64,000 nucleotides of DNA from Profundibacter amoris. Lineage in GTDB: Bacteria > Pseudomonadota > Alphaproteobacteria > Rhodobacterales > Rhodobacteraceae. The notes below the pieces were generated by a model. It did no database searches. It saw nothing but the letters and a program-made list of their open reading frames with translations, and was not told where the DNA came from. Location: assembly GCF_003544895.1 (NCBI RefSeq), contig NZ_CP032125.1:248001-312000 (forward strand), written 5' to 3'. The first letter of the stretch is position 1. Every line of letters begins with the position of its first letter. Positions 26,209 to 35,981 of the stretch are shown piece after piece. The position numbers were made by a program, and so were the translations under genes.

Positions 26209-27325
26209 CTCTGCTTTTACGGCATATATCAACGTGAATATCCTGCTTGTGCTGGCGTTTTCCTTGTGGCTTTTTATCCGGTTTTTGCTGAACAGGTTCG
26301 GGATGAAACATGCATATCAAACGAAACTCAGGCTACTGAACGGTATCTTTCTGGCAATCCTGGTCAGCCCGTTTATTGCCTTGGGATACAACCGGCTTGC
26401 ATCGGGCGGGATGCTGCCCGACGTGCTGACGTTCAATCTGTCGGATTTCATGCTATCGCAATATCTGAACGGCCGTATCGGGTTGCACGCGGGTGAAATG
26501 CAGCAGGTGCTGGACATGCGCGAAACGCTGGAAACCAACCTGCTGAATCCTACCGGCTGGATCAGCCAGATCATTGTTGCCCTGCTGCTGACCGGCAGCG
26601 TGCTGTGCATCCTGCGTTGCGGGCTTGGCACATTCAAACTGCGCCGCATCATCGCCAGCAGTTATGCGTGGCGGCAGTTTGGCAATGTTCATCTGCGCCT
26701 GACCGATCAGGCCGTCGTGCCATTTTCCGCGCGTGGTTTTCGGCGGCGTTATATTGTCATGCCAGCCAATATGCTGGTGCGCAGGCAGGATATGCGGATC
26801 GCGCTTGCGCATGAATTCCAGCACCTTCGCCAGCATGATGTCGAATGGGAAATCGGGTTTGAATTGTTCAAATCGCTGTTCTTCTGGAACCCGGTGATCC
26901 ATTTATGGAAACGCCAGATCGAACAGTTGCGCGAACTTAGCTGTGATCAGCAAATCCTCAAGCGCCGCTGGGTTGACGCCCGTGCCTATTGTGAATGTCT
27001 GTTGCGGGTGTGCGAGGACACGATGCGCCGCCAGCCAGCACAGGCCATCAGTTTGCCGCGTGTTTCGCTGGTCCAGTTTGACCGCTCGTGGTTATTCCCC
27101 TCTCGTCTGAACCTGTTGCGCCGGCGGGTTGACTCGGCGCTGACCGCAGCCGCCACGCCTGCAAAGGCACCTTGGGCGCATTTTCTGATTGTTCCGCTGG
27201 GTTTGCTTTTGATCTGGGCAACGATTGCGATCCAGCGCCCCCAAAGCTGGACCCATGACCGGCTAATGCTGTCCTCGATCGTTAATCTGGAGCGGCTTGA
27301 GGCGCTGAATGGCAATACGCAATAG
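26195..27325 (+). CDS. BlaR1/MecR1-like M56-family membrane peptidase
   Basis: Inner-membrane protein of 376 aa with about four transmembrane segments and the zinc-peptidase motif HEFQH (in ALAHEFQHLRQHDVEWE) followed by the second-shell ELSCDQQIL. Unlike MecR1 (about 585 aa) it has no penicillin-binding sensor domain: after the last membrane segment (FLIVPLGLLLIWATIAI) only about 25 residues remain. It probably senses another signal and cleaves the BlaI-like repressor. Confidence 0.83.
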   Translation: MTQISSAFTAYINVNILLVLAFSLWLFIRFLLNRFGMKHAYQTKLRLLNGIFLAILVSPFIALGYNRLASGGMLPDVLTFNLSDFMLSQYLNGRIGLHAGEMQQVLDMRETLETNLLNPTGWISQIIVALLLTGSVLCILRCGLGTFKLRRIIASSYAWRQFGNVHLRLTDQAVVPFSARGFRRRYIVMPANMLVRRQDMRIALAHEFQHLRQHDVEWEIGFELFKSLFFWNPVIHLWKRQIEQLRELSCDQQILKRRWVDARAYCECLLRVCEDTMRRQPAQAISLPRVSLVQFDRSWLFPSRLNLLRRRVDSALTAAATPAKAPWAHFLIVPLGLLLIWATIAIQRPQSWTHDRLMLSSIVNLERLEALNGNTQ

Positions 27326-27435
27326 AATTGCCCGATAAATCGAAAAAGCGGCCATTTGTCCGGTTTCGTATCGAACCGGATTTACCAAGCGTGCATCCCG
27401 TGTGATAGTTGGCAAAATTATCCAGGGAGATGAGC

Positions 27436-28275
27436 ATGAAACTTGTTCGGTTTGGCGAGGCTGGGGCAGAGAAGCCCGGCGCGATAGATGAAGATGGAAA
27501 CCTGCGCGATTTGTCGGGTGTGCTCGAGGATATCGCCGGAGATGTGCTGGCCGATCTGGGCAGATTGAAGGCGCTGGACCTTTCCACCCTTCCGGTTGTT
27601 GAGGGCAAGCCGCGGCTTGGCCCTTGTGTTGGCGGGGTTGGAAAATTCATCGGTATCGGTCTGAATTATTCCGACCACGCAGCCGAGGCTGGAATGCAGG
27701 TGCCATCGGAACCCGTGATGTTTATGAAGGCCACCAGCGCGATGAGCGGCCCCAATGACCCGATCATCATTCCGCGCGGGTCGCAAAAAACCGACTGGGA
27801 GCTTGAGCTGGGCGTGGTGATTGGCAAACCCGCCAAATATGTGAACGAGGCCGACGCACTGGACCATGTGGCGGGGTATTGCGTGATCAACGATGTGTCC
27901 GAACGCGCCTTTCAGATCGAGATGGAAGGGCAGTGGTGCAAGGGCAAGGGCTGTGACAGTTTCGGCCCGACCGGCCCGTATCTGGTGACCGCCGATCAGG
28001 TGCCGGATCCGCAGAACCTGCATATGTGGCTGGACCTGAACGGCGCGCGGATGCAGGACGGATCGACCGCAACAATGGTTTATGGTGTGGCGCATCTGGT
28101 CAGCTATCTCAGCCGCTTTTTCACCCTGCATCCGGGGGACATCATTTCAACCGGCACACCGCCCGGTGTGGGCATGGGTCAAAAACCGCCGCGTTTCCTG
28201 AAAGCAGGGGATGTTGTGTCGCTGGGGATTGACGGGCTGGGTGAACAAAGGCAGGTCATGGTTGACGACGATTGA
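27436..28275 (+). CDS. Fumarylacetoacetate hydrolase-family protein (FAH)
   Basis: An enzyme of 279 aa with the FAH catalytic fold. Metal-ligand patterns are present: GIGLNYSDHAAE, DWELELGVVIGKPA and DVSERAFQIEMEGQWCKGKG, with STGTPPGVGMGQKPP near the C-terminus. Substrate range in this family is wide (ureidoglycolate lyase, 2-keto-3-deoxy sugar acid hydrolysis, acylpyruvases), so the exact reaction is not assigned. A ribosome site CAGGGAG precedes the ATG. It ends 4 nt from the convergent phosphatase-kinase gene. Confidence 0.9.
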   Translation: MKLVRFGEAGAEKPGAIDEDGNLRDLSGVLEDIAGDVLADLGRLKALDLSTLPVVEGKPRLGPCVGGVGKFIGIGLNYSDHAAEAGMQVPSEPVMFMKATSAMSGPNDPIIIPRGSQKTDWELELGVVIGKPAKYVNEADALDHVAGYCVINDVSERAFQIEMEGQWCKGKGCDSFGPTGPYLVTADQVPDPQNLHMWLDLNGARMQDGSTATMVYGVAHLVSYLSRFFTLHPGDIISTGTPPGVGMGQKPPRFLKAGDVVSLGIDGLGEQRQVMVDDD

Positions 28276-28279
28276 CAGA

Positions 28280-30031
28280 TTATTGCGGCGTGTGAATGAC
28301 AGGTTCGGCATTTTGCAATGAAACGATCCGGCCTGTCAGTACGACAACCGCAAGTGCAAGTACCGTTGCAATCACCTGCCAGAATTTAACCGGATCGCGC
28401 TGGGCCAGTGGCGTTGGTTTGCCGGTTCTGAACCGGTTGTTCGGGTGCCGGATATCCGCAACGAATTCCGACAGGGATGAATAGCGTTTGAACGGGTCGG
28501 GATGCACCATCTTTTGCAGGGTAGCATCCAGCCAGTCGGGGGCCAAAGTGGGGCTATAACGCAATTTGCGCAACTGCGCGCGGGTGCGGATTTTGGCAAC
28601 CTGCGCCCCGTATGGCAACCGTCCCGTCAGCATCTGATAGGCAATCACCCCCAGTGAAAAATAGTCCGAGGATTTGCTGGGCGCCTCATGCAGGAAATAT
28701 TCGGGCGCGGTGTATTGCATCGTGCCCGGAATATCGCTGCCCTGACCCGGCAGGCCGGTTTCCGACACACCGGCAACACGAACTGCGCCAAAGTCGATGA
28801 TTTTCACGGTGCCGTTCGTGTCGATCATGATGTTTTCGGGCCGCAGATCCTGATGCAGCATTTCCTTGCGGTGCAGGGCACGCAGGCCTTTGGCGATTTG
28901 TTCGACAATCCCGCGCATGGTTTCCAGATCGCATTTCGGATTGTCGGTCATCCATTGGGCCAGTGTCTGGCCTTCGATATATTCGGTGACGGTATAGATA
29001 TAATTGTGCGGCCGGATTTGCGGCGCGGGTTTCAGCACATGGGCCGAACTGACCCGCCGTGCGATCCAGTCCTCCATCATGAGCCGCGCCAGCGCCTGCT
29101 TGTCTTCGCGCAGATCAATCGACGGGATTTTCAGCGCCGCCTTTTGCCCCGTTTCGATGTCCTGCACCAGATAGATATGGCTGCGGTGATTGGCGTGCAG
29201 CGGGCGCAGGATTTGGTAGCCTTCAAATTCCTGTCCGGCCTCTGGTAGTGGCGGGGCGGGCAGGGTTTCGGAACGGGCCAGAATATCATCTCTGTCCCGC
29301 GCGGGAAGGGTGTCAATACGCACGATCTGGGCTGTCAGGTTGTCGGGACTGCCGTTGTCATAGGCCGCTTTGACGATCAGGCGTGCGGCCTTGTCCAGAT
29401 CATCAGCATTGTCGCCGATCAGACGGCTGACGGTTTTCGGATTGATATGTTCATATACCCCGTCCGTGGCCAGCACGAACACATCGCCCACACTCAGCGG
29501 CAAGGCGCGGTAATCCACATCCACCGTCTGTTCCATACCGATGGCACGCGCCAGATAGCTTTGGTCGCCGGAAACAACGGTGCGGTGATCCTCGGTCAAC
29601 TGCTCCAGACTGTCGCCTTCCAGCCGGTAAATCCGGCTGTCCCCGACATGAAACAGATGCGCAATATGCGATTTCAGCACCAGCGCGGCAAAGGTGCAGA
29701 CATAGCCGCGCTCCATATCATGGGCATGGATACTGCGTTTGGTATCGGCGAACAGCCATGAACTGGCCGCCCTGATCACCCGCAAACCCGAGGTTTTCAC
29801 CGTCCATGTATCCGAGGTGCAGTAGTAATCGGTCAGAAAGCTTTTGATCACACTTTCTGCGGCAACACGGCTGACTTTGGATGAACTGATCCCGTCGGCA
29901 ATCACCACGGAAATGCCTTTCAGCGACAAGGCAGGCTGAACGGGTATCAGGGCGCCAAAGAAATCCTGATTGATTTCCTTGCGCCCTGTTTCGGAACATT
30001 GTCCAAGGGATATGGTTAGTTCTTGTTGCAA
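28280..30031 (-). CDS. PP2C phosphatase - Ser/Thr protein kinase fusion
   Basis: A bifunctional protein of 583 aa. Residues 1 to about 230 form a PP2C-type phosphatase (NQDFFGA; VIADGISSS; HVGDSRIYRL; LATDGVYEH). Residues about 245-510 form a Hanks-type kinase: the invariant Lys in AALKIPS, catalytic loop HQDLRPEN (Gln in place of the usual Arg of HRD, but the catalytic Asp and Asn kept), DFG as IIDFGAVRV. A C-terminal membrane segment (VIATVLALAVVVLTGRIV) anchors it. The start is uncertain: a TTG at 30031 after GGGGCG fits the family N-terminus (QQELTISLGQ); an upstream frame overlaps nirC. It lies directly after nirBDC, so a role in regulating nitrite uptake or assimilation is plausible. 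Confidence 0.87.
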   Translation of the reverse strand: MQQELTISLGQCSETGRKEINQDFFGALIPVQPALSLKGISVVIADGISSSKVSRVAAESVIKSFLTDYYCTSDTWTVKTSGLRVIRAASSWLFADTKRSIHAHDMERGYVCTFAALVLKSHIAHLFHVGDSRIYRLEGDSLEQLTEDHRTVVSGDQSYLARAIGMEQTVDVDYRALPLSVGDVFVLATDGVYEHINPKTVSRLIGDNADDLDKAARLIVKAAYDNGSPDNLTAQIVRIDTLPARDRDDILARSETLPAPPLPEAGQEFEGYQILRPLHANHRSHIYLVQDIETGQKAALKIPSIDLREDKQALARLMMEDWIARRVSSAHVLKPAPQIRPHNYIYTVTEYIEGQTLAQWMTDNPKCDLETMRGIVEQIAKGLRALHRKEMLHQDLRPENIMIDTNGTVKIIDFGAVRVAGVSETGLPGQGSDIPGTMQYTAPEYFLHEAPSKSSDYFSLGVIAYQMLTGRLPYGAQVAKIRTRAQLRKLRYSPTLAPDWLDATLQKMVHPDPFKRYSSLSEFVADIRHPNNRFRTGKPTPLAQRDPVKFWQVIATVLALAVVVLTGRIVSLQNAEPVIHTPQ

Positions 30032-30068
30032 GGTAAACGCCCCGCCGGATGTGGCGGGGCATATCCGG

Positions 30069-30896
30069 TTATTCGGCCGGCACCGCAGCGGCGTTGCGTG
30101 TAGCACCGGTGCGGATGTGGGTGGAGTAAAGGGTCAGCCCAACAAATGTGATGCCACCGACGATATTGCCCAGAACTGTCGGGATTTCATTCCAGATCAG
30201 GTAATCCATAAAGGTGAAATTACCGCCCAGCATCAGCCCGATCGGGAACAGGAACATGTTTACCACCGAATGTTCAAACCCCATGTAGAAAAACAGCATG
30301 ATCGGCATCCACATGGCCAGAATCTTGCCGGTCACCTGTGTGGACATAAAGGCGGCGACCACACCGGTTGACACCATCCAGTTACACAGCACGCCACGGA
30401 TAAACAGGGTCAGCATACCGCCCGCCCCATGTTCGGCATAGCCAACCGTGCGCCCTTCGCCGATATGGCCGATCTTTTGGCCGATCACATTGGGGTCGGT
30501 GGTGAACCCGTATGTAAAGACGATCGCCATGAATACCGCCACAGTAAAGGCACCGGCAAAGTTGCCGGTAAACACCAGCCCCCAGTTGCGCAGCATCCCG
30601 CCCACGGTCACGCCCGGGCGTTTGTCCATCAGCGCCAGCGGCACAAGGGTGAACACGCCAGTCAGCAAATCGAACCCCAGCAGATACAACAGCACAAACC
30701 CCACCGGAAACAGCACGGCCCCCGCCAGCGGCTGGCCGGTGTTGACGTTGATGGTGATGGCAAAGGCCGCCGCCAGCGCCAGAATGGCCCCGGCCATAAA
30801 GGCGCGGATCAGGGTGTCGCGGGTGGACATGAACACCTTGGCAGCGCCCGCATCGACCAGTTTGGTTACAAATTCGGTTGGTTGTAGATATGCCAT
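30069..30896 (-). CDS. nirC: Formate/nitrite transporter NirC-like
   Basis: Inner-membrane channel of 275 aa of the FocA/NirC family with six to seven hydrophobic helices. Signature-like parts are FVTKLVDAGAAKVFM, GCxx-type loop FTGNFAGAFTVAVF and ILCNW-like RGVLCNWMVSTGVV. It lies 15 nt after nirD, so nitrite rather than formate is the likely ion. It would supply the NirBD enzyme. Confidence 0.9.
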   Translation of the reverse strand: MAYLQPTEFVTKLVDAGAAKVFMSTRDTLIRAFMAGAILALAAAFAITINVNTGQPLAGAVLFPVGFVLLYLLGFDLLTGVFTLVPLALMDKRPGVTVGGMLRNWGLVFTGNFAGAFTVAVFMAIVFTYGFTTDPNVIGQKIGHIGEGRTVGYAEHGAGGMLTLFIRGVLCNWMVSTGVVAAFMSTQVTGKILAMWMPIMLFFYMGFEHSVVNMFLFPIGLMLGGNFTFMDYLIWNEIPTVLGNIVGGITFVGLTLYSTHIRTGATRNAAAVPAE

Positions 30897-30911
30897 GTTC
30901 GGCCCTTTCGG

Positions 30912-31247
30912 TTAAGCAGCGGAACGGGCCAGCAAACGCGCCCCGTCCAGCAAGATACGGCCCTGTTCGACCCTGATTTCATATGTTTTGGCGCGGCCCT
31001 GATCGGCGCCCTGCGCCATGCCGGTTTCCAGATCAATCACCCAGTTGTGCAACGGGCAGGTGACGGCATTGCCGTGCACGATGCCCTCGGACAGTGGTCC
31101 TTTTTTGTGCGGGCAGGCGTCATCAATCGCGAATACCTTGTCGTCACCGGTGCGAAACACCGCCACGCATCCAAGGCGGGTTTTCACCACCCGCGCACCG
31201 CGCGGCGGGATGTCCTCCAGCGCGGCAATATCAATCCAGTTGCTCAT
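30912..31247 (-). CDS. nirD: Nitrite reductase (NADH) small subunit NirD
   Basis: A Rieske-type [2Fe-2S] subunit of 111 aa. The cluster ligands are visible as CPH (in DDACPHKKGPLSEG) and CPLH (in AVTCPLHNW). It partners NirB in assimilatory reduction of nitrite to ammonium. The start overlaps the nirB stop as ATGA. Confidence 0.93.
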   Translation of the reverse strand: MSNWIDIAALEDIPPRGARVVKTRLGCVAVFRTGDDKVFAIDDACPHKKGPLSEGIVHGNAVTCPLHNWVIDLETGMAQGADQGRAKTYEIRVEQGRILLDGARLLARSAA

Positions 31248-33688
31248 TGTGCAGCCTCCAGTGTCAGATCAGCCAGTGCCGCCCATTTGCGCGGCCGGTA
31301 TTCGGGTTTGGCCTGTTCGGCCCACGGATCCTTGCGGTAAACCGATTGGGAAATCTCGAACCGTTCACACAGGGCGGCGCGGTTTTCTGTGTCCTCGACC
31401 ACCTGCTGTTTCACCCAGTCCATCCCGACCTTGGCGACCCATTTATAGGGCCGGTCCAGATAGTTTGCGCTTTCGCGGTATAGCTGGATGAACGCCACGG
31501 CCAGATCGATCACCTCCTGTTCGGTGGTGACCGTTGCCAGTGCCTCGGTTTCCTTCAGCTCCATCCCCGCCGCACCGGCGACCGACACCTGATAGCCGCT
31601 GTCCACACAGATCACGCCCAGATCCTTGCAGGTGGCCTCGGCGCAGTTGCGCGGGCAGCCGGACACGGCCAGCTTTACCTTGTGCGGCGTCCAGGACCCC
31701 CAGAGGATTTTTTCCAGCTTGATGCCAAGGCCGGTGCTGTCCTGTGTGCCAAAACGGCAATGGTCCGAGCCGACACAGGTTTTCACCGTGCGCAGCCCCT
31801 TGGAATAAGCGTGGCCCGAGACAAGGCCGGCATTGTTCAGATCAGCCCACATTGCCGGCAAATCCTCGCGCTCCACCCCCAGCAAATCAATGCGCTGGCC
31901 GCCGGTGACGTGGATGGTCGGCACGTTGTATTTTTCCGCCGCATCGGCAATGGCACGCAATTCCTGTGGCGTGGTCATGCCGCCCCACATGCGGGGCACC
32001 ACGGAATAGGTGCCGTCCTTTTGAATGTTGGCGTGGTTGCGCTCGTTCACGAAACGGCTTTGCAGATCGTCGGCGTATTCCAAAGGCCATTCGGCAATCA
32101 TGTAGTAATTCAGCGCCGGACGGCAGATGTGGCAGCCACAGGATGTTTTCCAGCCCATTTCCTGCATCACCGCCGGAATGGATTTCAGCGCCTGAGATTT
32201 GATCACGCGGCGGATGTCCTGATGGCTGTGATCTGTGCAGCCGCAAATCCCTGCCGGGGCGGGCGCCTGAAACCCGTTGCCCAGTGTGCTGGCCAGAACC
32301 TGTTCCACCAGCCCCGTGCAATTGCCGCAGGATGCCGAGGCCTTGGTCACCGCCCTGATCGCCCCCAGATCGGTCGCGCCGTGATTGATCGCCTGAACGA
32401 TGGTGCCTTTGCACACGCCGTTACAGCCGCAAATCTCAGCGCTGTCGGGCATGGCGGCGGCCACCGCCAGCGGGTCCATCGCCTGCCCGCCCTGAAAGGC
32501 GGGGCCATAGATCAGCGTGTCGCGAATGGCGGAAATATCCTCGCCGGATTTCAACATCTCGAAGAACCAGCCCGCATCCGTCGTGTCGCCATACATCACC
32601 ACGCCGATAAGCCGGTCGTCTTTCAGGATCAGCCGCTTGTAAACACCGCGCGCGGGGTCGCGGAACACGATTTCCTCGCGGTCCGTCCCTTCGGAAAAAT
32701 CCCCGACCGAAAAAAGATCAACGCCCGTGACCTTCAACTGGCAGGACACCACCGGCGCCCTGAATGCCGCTGCCGTGCCGGTCAGGGTTTTCGCCAGCAC
32801 TTTGGCCATATCGAACAGGGGCGCGACCAGCCCGTAAACCACCTCGTCATGCTCGACACATTCGCCAAGGGCGTAAATATCCGCATCACTGGTCTGCATC
32901 GTATCATCCACCCAGATGCCCCGTTCAACCCGCAGGCCCGCATCCACTGCCAGCCAGGATTCCGGACGGATACCGGCGGCCATCACCACCAGATCGGCAC
33001 CAAATACCTGCCCATCCTCCAGCAGCACCGCCTCGACATGGTCCTTGCCCAGAATGGCCTGTGTGTGGCCCTTGCAAACAATATTGATGCCGCGCCCCTC
33101 CAGTTCCTTTTGCAAAAGGTATCCGGCGGCGGGGTCCAGTTGACGTTCCATCAAATGATCCATCAGGTGCAGCACGGTCACATCCATGCCCTGTTCTTTT
33201 AGCGCCGCTGCGGCCTCAAGCCCCAGCAGGCCACCGCCGATCACCACGGCCTTCCCGTCCGGTTTACCGGCGACCTCCAGCATGGCCTCGACATCGTCCA
33301 GATCGCGAAAGCCGACAACGCCGGGCAGATCATTGCCCTGCACCGGAATGAAAAACGAGGCCGAACCGGTGGCGATCACCAGCTTGTCATAATCCGTCAC
33401 CCCACCGGGGCTGATCATCTGTTTGGCCTTGCGATCAATTTTCACCACCGGTTCGCCGAAACGGCAATTCACCCCGTTGTCGCGATACCAGGCGGCGTCA
33501 TGGGTGATGATTTCAGCGTATTCCTTTTCACCGGCCAGTACGGGCGACAGCATGATCCGGTTGTAATTGCCACGCGCCTCGGCGCCGAAAAGGGTGACGT
33601 CATAGGCATCGGGATCAATCGCGAACAGCTCTTCCAGCATCCGCCCCGATGCCATCCCCGCCCCGATCACAACCAGCTTTTGCGCCAT
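31244..33688 (-). CDS. nirB: Nitrite reductase (NADH) large subunit NirB
   Basis: A cytoplasmic flavo-haem protein of 814 aa. Order: FAD/NAD(P)H oxidoreductase domain (about 1-400; VVIGAGMASGRML, VVIGGGLLGLEAA); BFD-like [2Fe-2S] region with CGCNGVCKG and CGNCTG, and a second cluster-like region (CGCHICRPAL); then sirohaem/[4Fe-4S] domains with CVGSDHCRFG and SGCPRNCAEATC. It reduces nitrite to ammonium with NAD(P)H. The ATG at 33688 has AAGGAA upstream; an ATG 42 nt further up is less likely. It is transcribed as nirB-nirD-nirC away from a LysR gene. Confidence 0.95.
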   Translation of the reverse strand: MAQKLVVIGAGMASGRMLEELFAIDPDAYDVTLFGAEARGNYNRIMLSPVLAGEKEYAEIITHDAAWYRDNGVNCRFGEPVVKIDRKAKQMISPGGVTDYDKLVIATGSASFFIPVQGNDLPGVVGFRDLDDVEAMLEVAGKPDGKAVVIGGGLLGLEAAAALKEQGMDVTVLHLMDHLMERQLDPAAGYLLQKELEGRGINIVCKGHTQAILGKDHVEAVLLEDGQVFGADLVVMAAGIRPESWLAVDAGLRVERGIWVDDTMQTSDADIYALGECVEHDEVVYGLVAPLFDMAKVLAKTLTGTAAAFRAPVVSCQLKVTGVDLFSVGDFSEGTDREEIVFRDPARGVYKRLILKDDRLIGVVMYGDTTDAGWFFEMLKSGEDISAIRDTLIYGPAFQGGQAMDPLAVAAAMPDSAEICGCNGVCKGTIVQAINHGATDLGAIRAVTKASASCGNCTGLVEQVLASTLGNGFQAPAPAGICGCTDHSHQDIRRVIKSQALKSIPAVMQEMGWKTSCGCHICRPALNYYMIAEWPLEYADDLQSRFVNERNHANIQKDGTYSVVPRMWGGMTTPQELRAIADAAEKYNVPTIHVTGGQRIDLLGVEREDLPAMWADLNNAGLVSGHAYSKGLRTVKTCVGSDHCRFGTQDSTGLGIKLEKILWGSWTPHKVKLAVSGCPRNCAEATCKDLGVICVDSGYQVSVAGAAGMELKETEALATVTTEQEVIDLAVAFIQLYRESANYLDRPYKWVAKVGMDWVKQQVVEDTENRAALCERFEISQSVYRKDPWAEQAKPEYRPRKWAALADLTLEAAQ

Positions 33689-33815
33689 GTCACAACATTC
33701 CTTTTCATGAATATGAATCACTTGAAACATTCATACGGCTTGAATGTGTTGCTGTCTGTTGCTAAGAAATCAGGAACCCGTTGCAAAAAACGCAACACCT
33801 TGGACGGATCACCCC
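33689..33815. promoter_or_regulatory. Divergent nirB/lysR control region with inverted repeats
   Basis: 127 nt between two divergent starts. It contains CATTCA-N7-TGAATG (33728-33746), a perfect interrupted palindrome with a T-N11-A core as LysR proteins prefer, and a nearby repeat TTCAT-GAAT-ATGAA (about 33704-33717). This arrangement fits autoregulation and control of nirBDC by the LysR protein. Confidence 0.6.
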
Positions 33816-34718
33816 ATGCGTCACCAGCAAGTGCTGAAATACATCGAGAAAATCGCCCGCACCGGCAGCCTGCGCAGCGCGGCCGAGGAGCTGGGGATTA
33901 CCCCGTCAGCCCTGAACCGCCGGATTCTGGGGGTCGAGGAAGAATTGGGAGTCGAGATTTTCGAGCGCCACCCAGCCGGGCTGCGCCCCAATATCGCCGG
34001 TGAAATCCTGCTGAAACACATCCGCGACCAACTGGCCGATATGGACCGTGTGAAATCGCGCATTGCCGATCTGTCGGGGATGCGGGCAGGGCACATCAAC
34101 ATCGCCACCACCCGCGAAGTGGTCGCCTATTTCCTGCCCGACCTGATCAAACAGCACCTGACCGAATTTCCGGCCGTGACCTTTGGGGTCAACCTGCATG
34201 AACGCGGCGGGGCCGAGAATTCATTGCAGGACAACAGCAACGACATCGCCATCGTGTTTGAACCGATGCACATGCAGGACATGCAGACGGTTTACGCCGG
34301 ACCGCAGGAAATGTTCGTGGTGATGTCGCAGGATCACCCGCTGGCGGGGCGCGAGAACCTGCATATCTATGACTGCACCGATTTCCCGTTGCTGCTACCC
34401 AAACGGCCCGAAGGCATCCGGCAGGTGCTGGACGAAGTCGCGGCCAAGGTGGGGGTTCCGCTGGAACCGGCGGTGGAATCCAACAGTCTGGACCTGCTGC
34501 GGTTGATGTCGCAGGACAGTCTTGCGCTCAGTTTTTGTCTGGCAATCAACCTGCGCCCCGATCTGGACAAGGCGCGGCTGGTATCGGTGCCGCTGCACCT
34601 TGGCGGGGTGCCGGCGGGGGTATTGGCTGCGGGGTATCTTAAGGGGCGCACATTGCCTGTTGCCGCCGCGCGGTTTCTGGAAACGGTGAACAAACAGCTT
34701 TCGACGCGGTTCGGATAA
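33816..34718 (+). CDS. LysR-family transcriptional regulator
   Basis: A regulator of 300 aa: N-terminal helix-turn-helix (RTGSLRSAAEELGITPSALN) and a C-terminal effector-binding domain (about 90-300). It lies divergent from nirB and its coding end is 4 nt from the convergent ureG end, so it could act on nitrite assimilation, urease or both. The effector is not evident. The start ATG follows directly on a short unrelated frame extension that was discarded. Confidence 0.9.
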   Translation: MRHQQVLKYIEKIARTGSLRSAAEELGITPSALNRRILGVEEELGVEIFERHPAGLRPNIAGEILLKHIRDQLADMDRVKSRIADLSGMRAGHINIATTREVVAYFLPDLIKQHLTEFPAVTFGVNLHERGGAENSLQDNSNDIAIVFEPMHMQDMQTVYAGPQEMFVVMSQDHPLAGRENLHIYDCTDFPLLLPKRPEGIRQVLDEVAAKVGVPLEPAVESNSLDLLRLMSQDSLALSFCLAINLRPDLDKARLVSVPLHLGGVPAGVLAAGYLKGRTLPVAAARFLETVNKQLSTRFG

Positions 34719-34722
34719 CCGG

Positions 34723-35340
34723 TCACGCGGGAATGTCGAGGCCGCCGATATCAGCCAGCAGCCGGATGATTTCCAAAACCCCTTGCCGGTCCCGCAAACA
34801 GGCAAACACAAACGGACGCGCGCCCCGCATGCGTTTTGCGTCCCGCTCCATCACAGCCAGCGACGCGCCGACATGGGGGGCCAGATCGGTCTTGTTGATC
34901 ACCAGAATATCCGATTTGGTGATGGCAGGGCCACCTTTTCGGGGGATTTCCTCGCCTGCGGCCACGTCGATGACATAGAGCGTGATATCGGCCAGTTCAG
35001 GGCTGAAGGTGGCCGACAGGTTGTCGCCGCCGCTTTCGATCAGCACGATTTCCACATCGGGATGGCGGGCCTGCATCTGGGCAACGGCCGCCAGATTGAT
35101 CGAGGCATCCTCGCGAATTGCCGTATGCGGGCAGCCGCCGGTTTCAACGCCGATGATCCGGTCCTGTGGCAGCGCCTGCATCCGCATCAGGGCTTCGGCG
35201 TCTTCCTGTGTGTAGATGTCATTGGTGATCACCCCGATGGAATATTTGTCGCGCAGGGCTTCGCACAGGGCGGCGGTCAGGGTGGTTTTGCCAGCCCCGA
35301 CAGGGCCGCCGATACCGATACGAAGGGGGCCGTTATTCAT
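34723..35340 (-). CDS. ureG: Urease accessory GTPase UreG
   Basis: A nickel-insertion GTPase of 205 aa with P-loop GPVGAGKTT, metal-binding [13 protein letters not shown] (the CPH nickel/zinc site), ESGGDNLSA and [13 protein letters not shown] (base recognition). It delivers nickel to urease together with UreE, UreF and UreD. It is the last gene of the urease operon, overlapping ureF by 4 nt. Confidence 0.96.
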   Translation of the reverse strand: MNNGPLRIGIGGPVGAGKTTLTAALCEALRDKYSIGVITNDIYTQEDAEALMRMQALPQDRIIGVETGGCPHTAIREDASINLAAVAQMQARHPDVEIVLIESGGDNLSATFSPELADITLYVIDVAAGEEIPRKGGPAITKSDILVINKTDLAPHVGASLAVMERDAKRMRGARPFVFACLRDRQGVLEIIRLLADIGGLDIPA

Positions 35341-35981
35341 GTGCGGAAAATCCTTGAATATTGGGTTTCGTGTTTCATGCTGGCGATGTCGGCCAGAAAG
35401 GCGGTGCCGGACAGATCGTCCAGACTGCCCGCCAGCGCCTGTTCGGTGATGTCGGAAATCAGCGGCGCCAGCGCGCGGATCAGGCGCTGGCCTTCGGTCT
35501 GGCCAATCGGCAACAGCCGTTGCGCGGCGGCCACCAGATTGCTGACAAAGGCCTGTAGATACAGGCGCGCGGTCAGGGCGGGGGGCAACCCCTCGAGCGC
35601 GGCGGCACGGCCCAGCGCAACCGGATAGGTCAGCCCCGCAAGGTCAAACCCCCAGACCGCCGCCGTGACCTCGCAAAAGGCAGCCCCCTGCAAACCGGTT
35701 TCCTGCAAGCGTTCCCGTGACGGGGCAAAGGCGCGGCAGAGGGCATCAACCGCGCCAACATCCTGCGCATCCGCCCGCCAGGCCGCGATCAGGAACCGCG
35801 CATCCGACTGCCCCGCCCCATAGCGCAGGACATCGCCCAGCCAGTCCAGCAGGCTGTCCGTATCCGTCACCGCGCCGGTTTCCACCAGCGATTCCAGCCC
35901 GTGCGAATAGGCAAATCCCCCGACCGGATAGGCAGGCGAGAGCCATTGGCCCAGGGTTATGATCTGCTCGTCAGTGTGCAT
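35337..35981 (-). CDS. ureF: Urease accessory protein UreF
   Basis: An all-helical chaperone of 214 aa with [18 protein letters not shown], the family hallmark, and [20 protein letters not shown] near the C-terminus. It gates UreG activity in the activation complex. The ATG at 35981 starts 11 nt inside the ureE stop region; longer frames upstream would add residues overlapping ureE. Confidence 0.94.
   Translation of the reverse strand: MHTDEQIITLGQWLSPAYPVGGFAYSHGLESLVETGAVTDTDSLLDWLGDVLRYGAGQSDARFLIAAWRADAQDVGAVDALCRAFAPSRERLQETGLQGAAFCEVTAAVWGFDLAGLTYPVALGRAAALEGLPPALTARLYLQAFVSNLVAAAQRLLPIGQTEGQRLIRALAPLISDITEQALAGSLDDLSGTAFLADIASMKHETQYSRIFRT

Noticed and set aside
31682-33202. A 506-codon open frame on the plus strand inside nirB
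   Set aside because: It is antisense to the well-matched NirB frame, has no recognisable domain and shows His/Gly/Arg-rich composition typical of reverse-strand frames in GC-rich genes.
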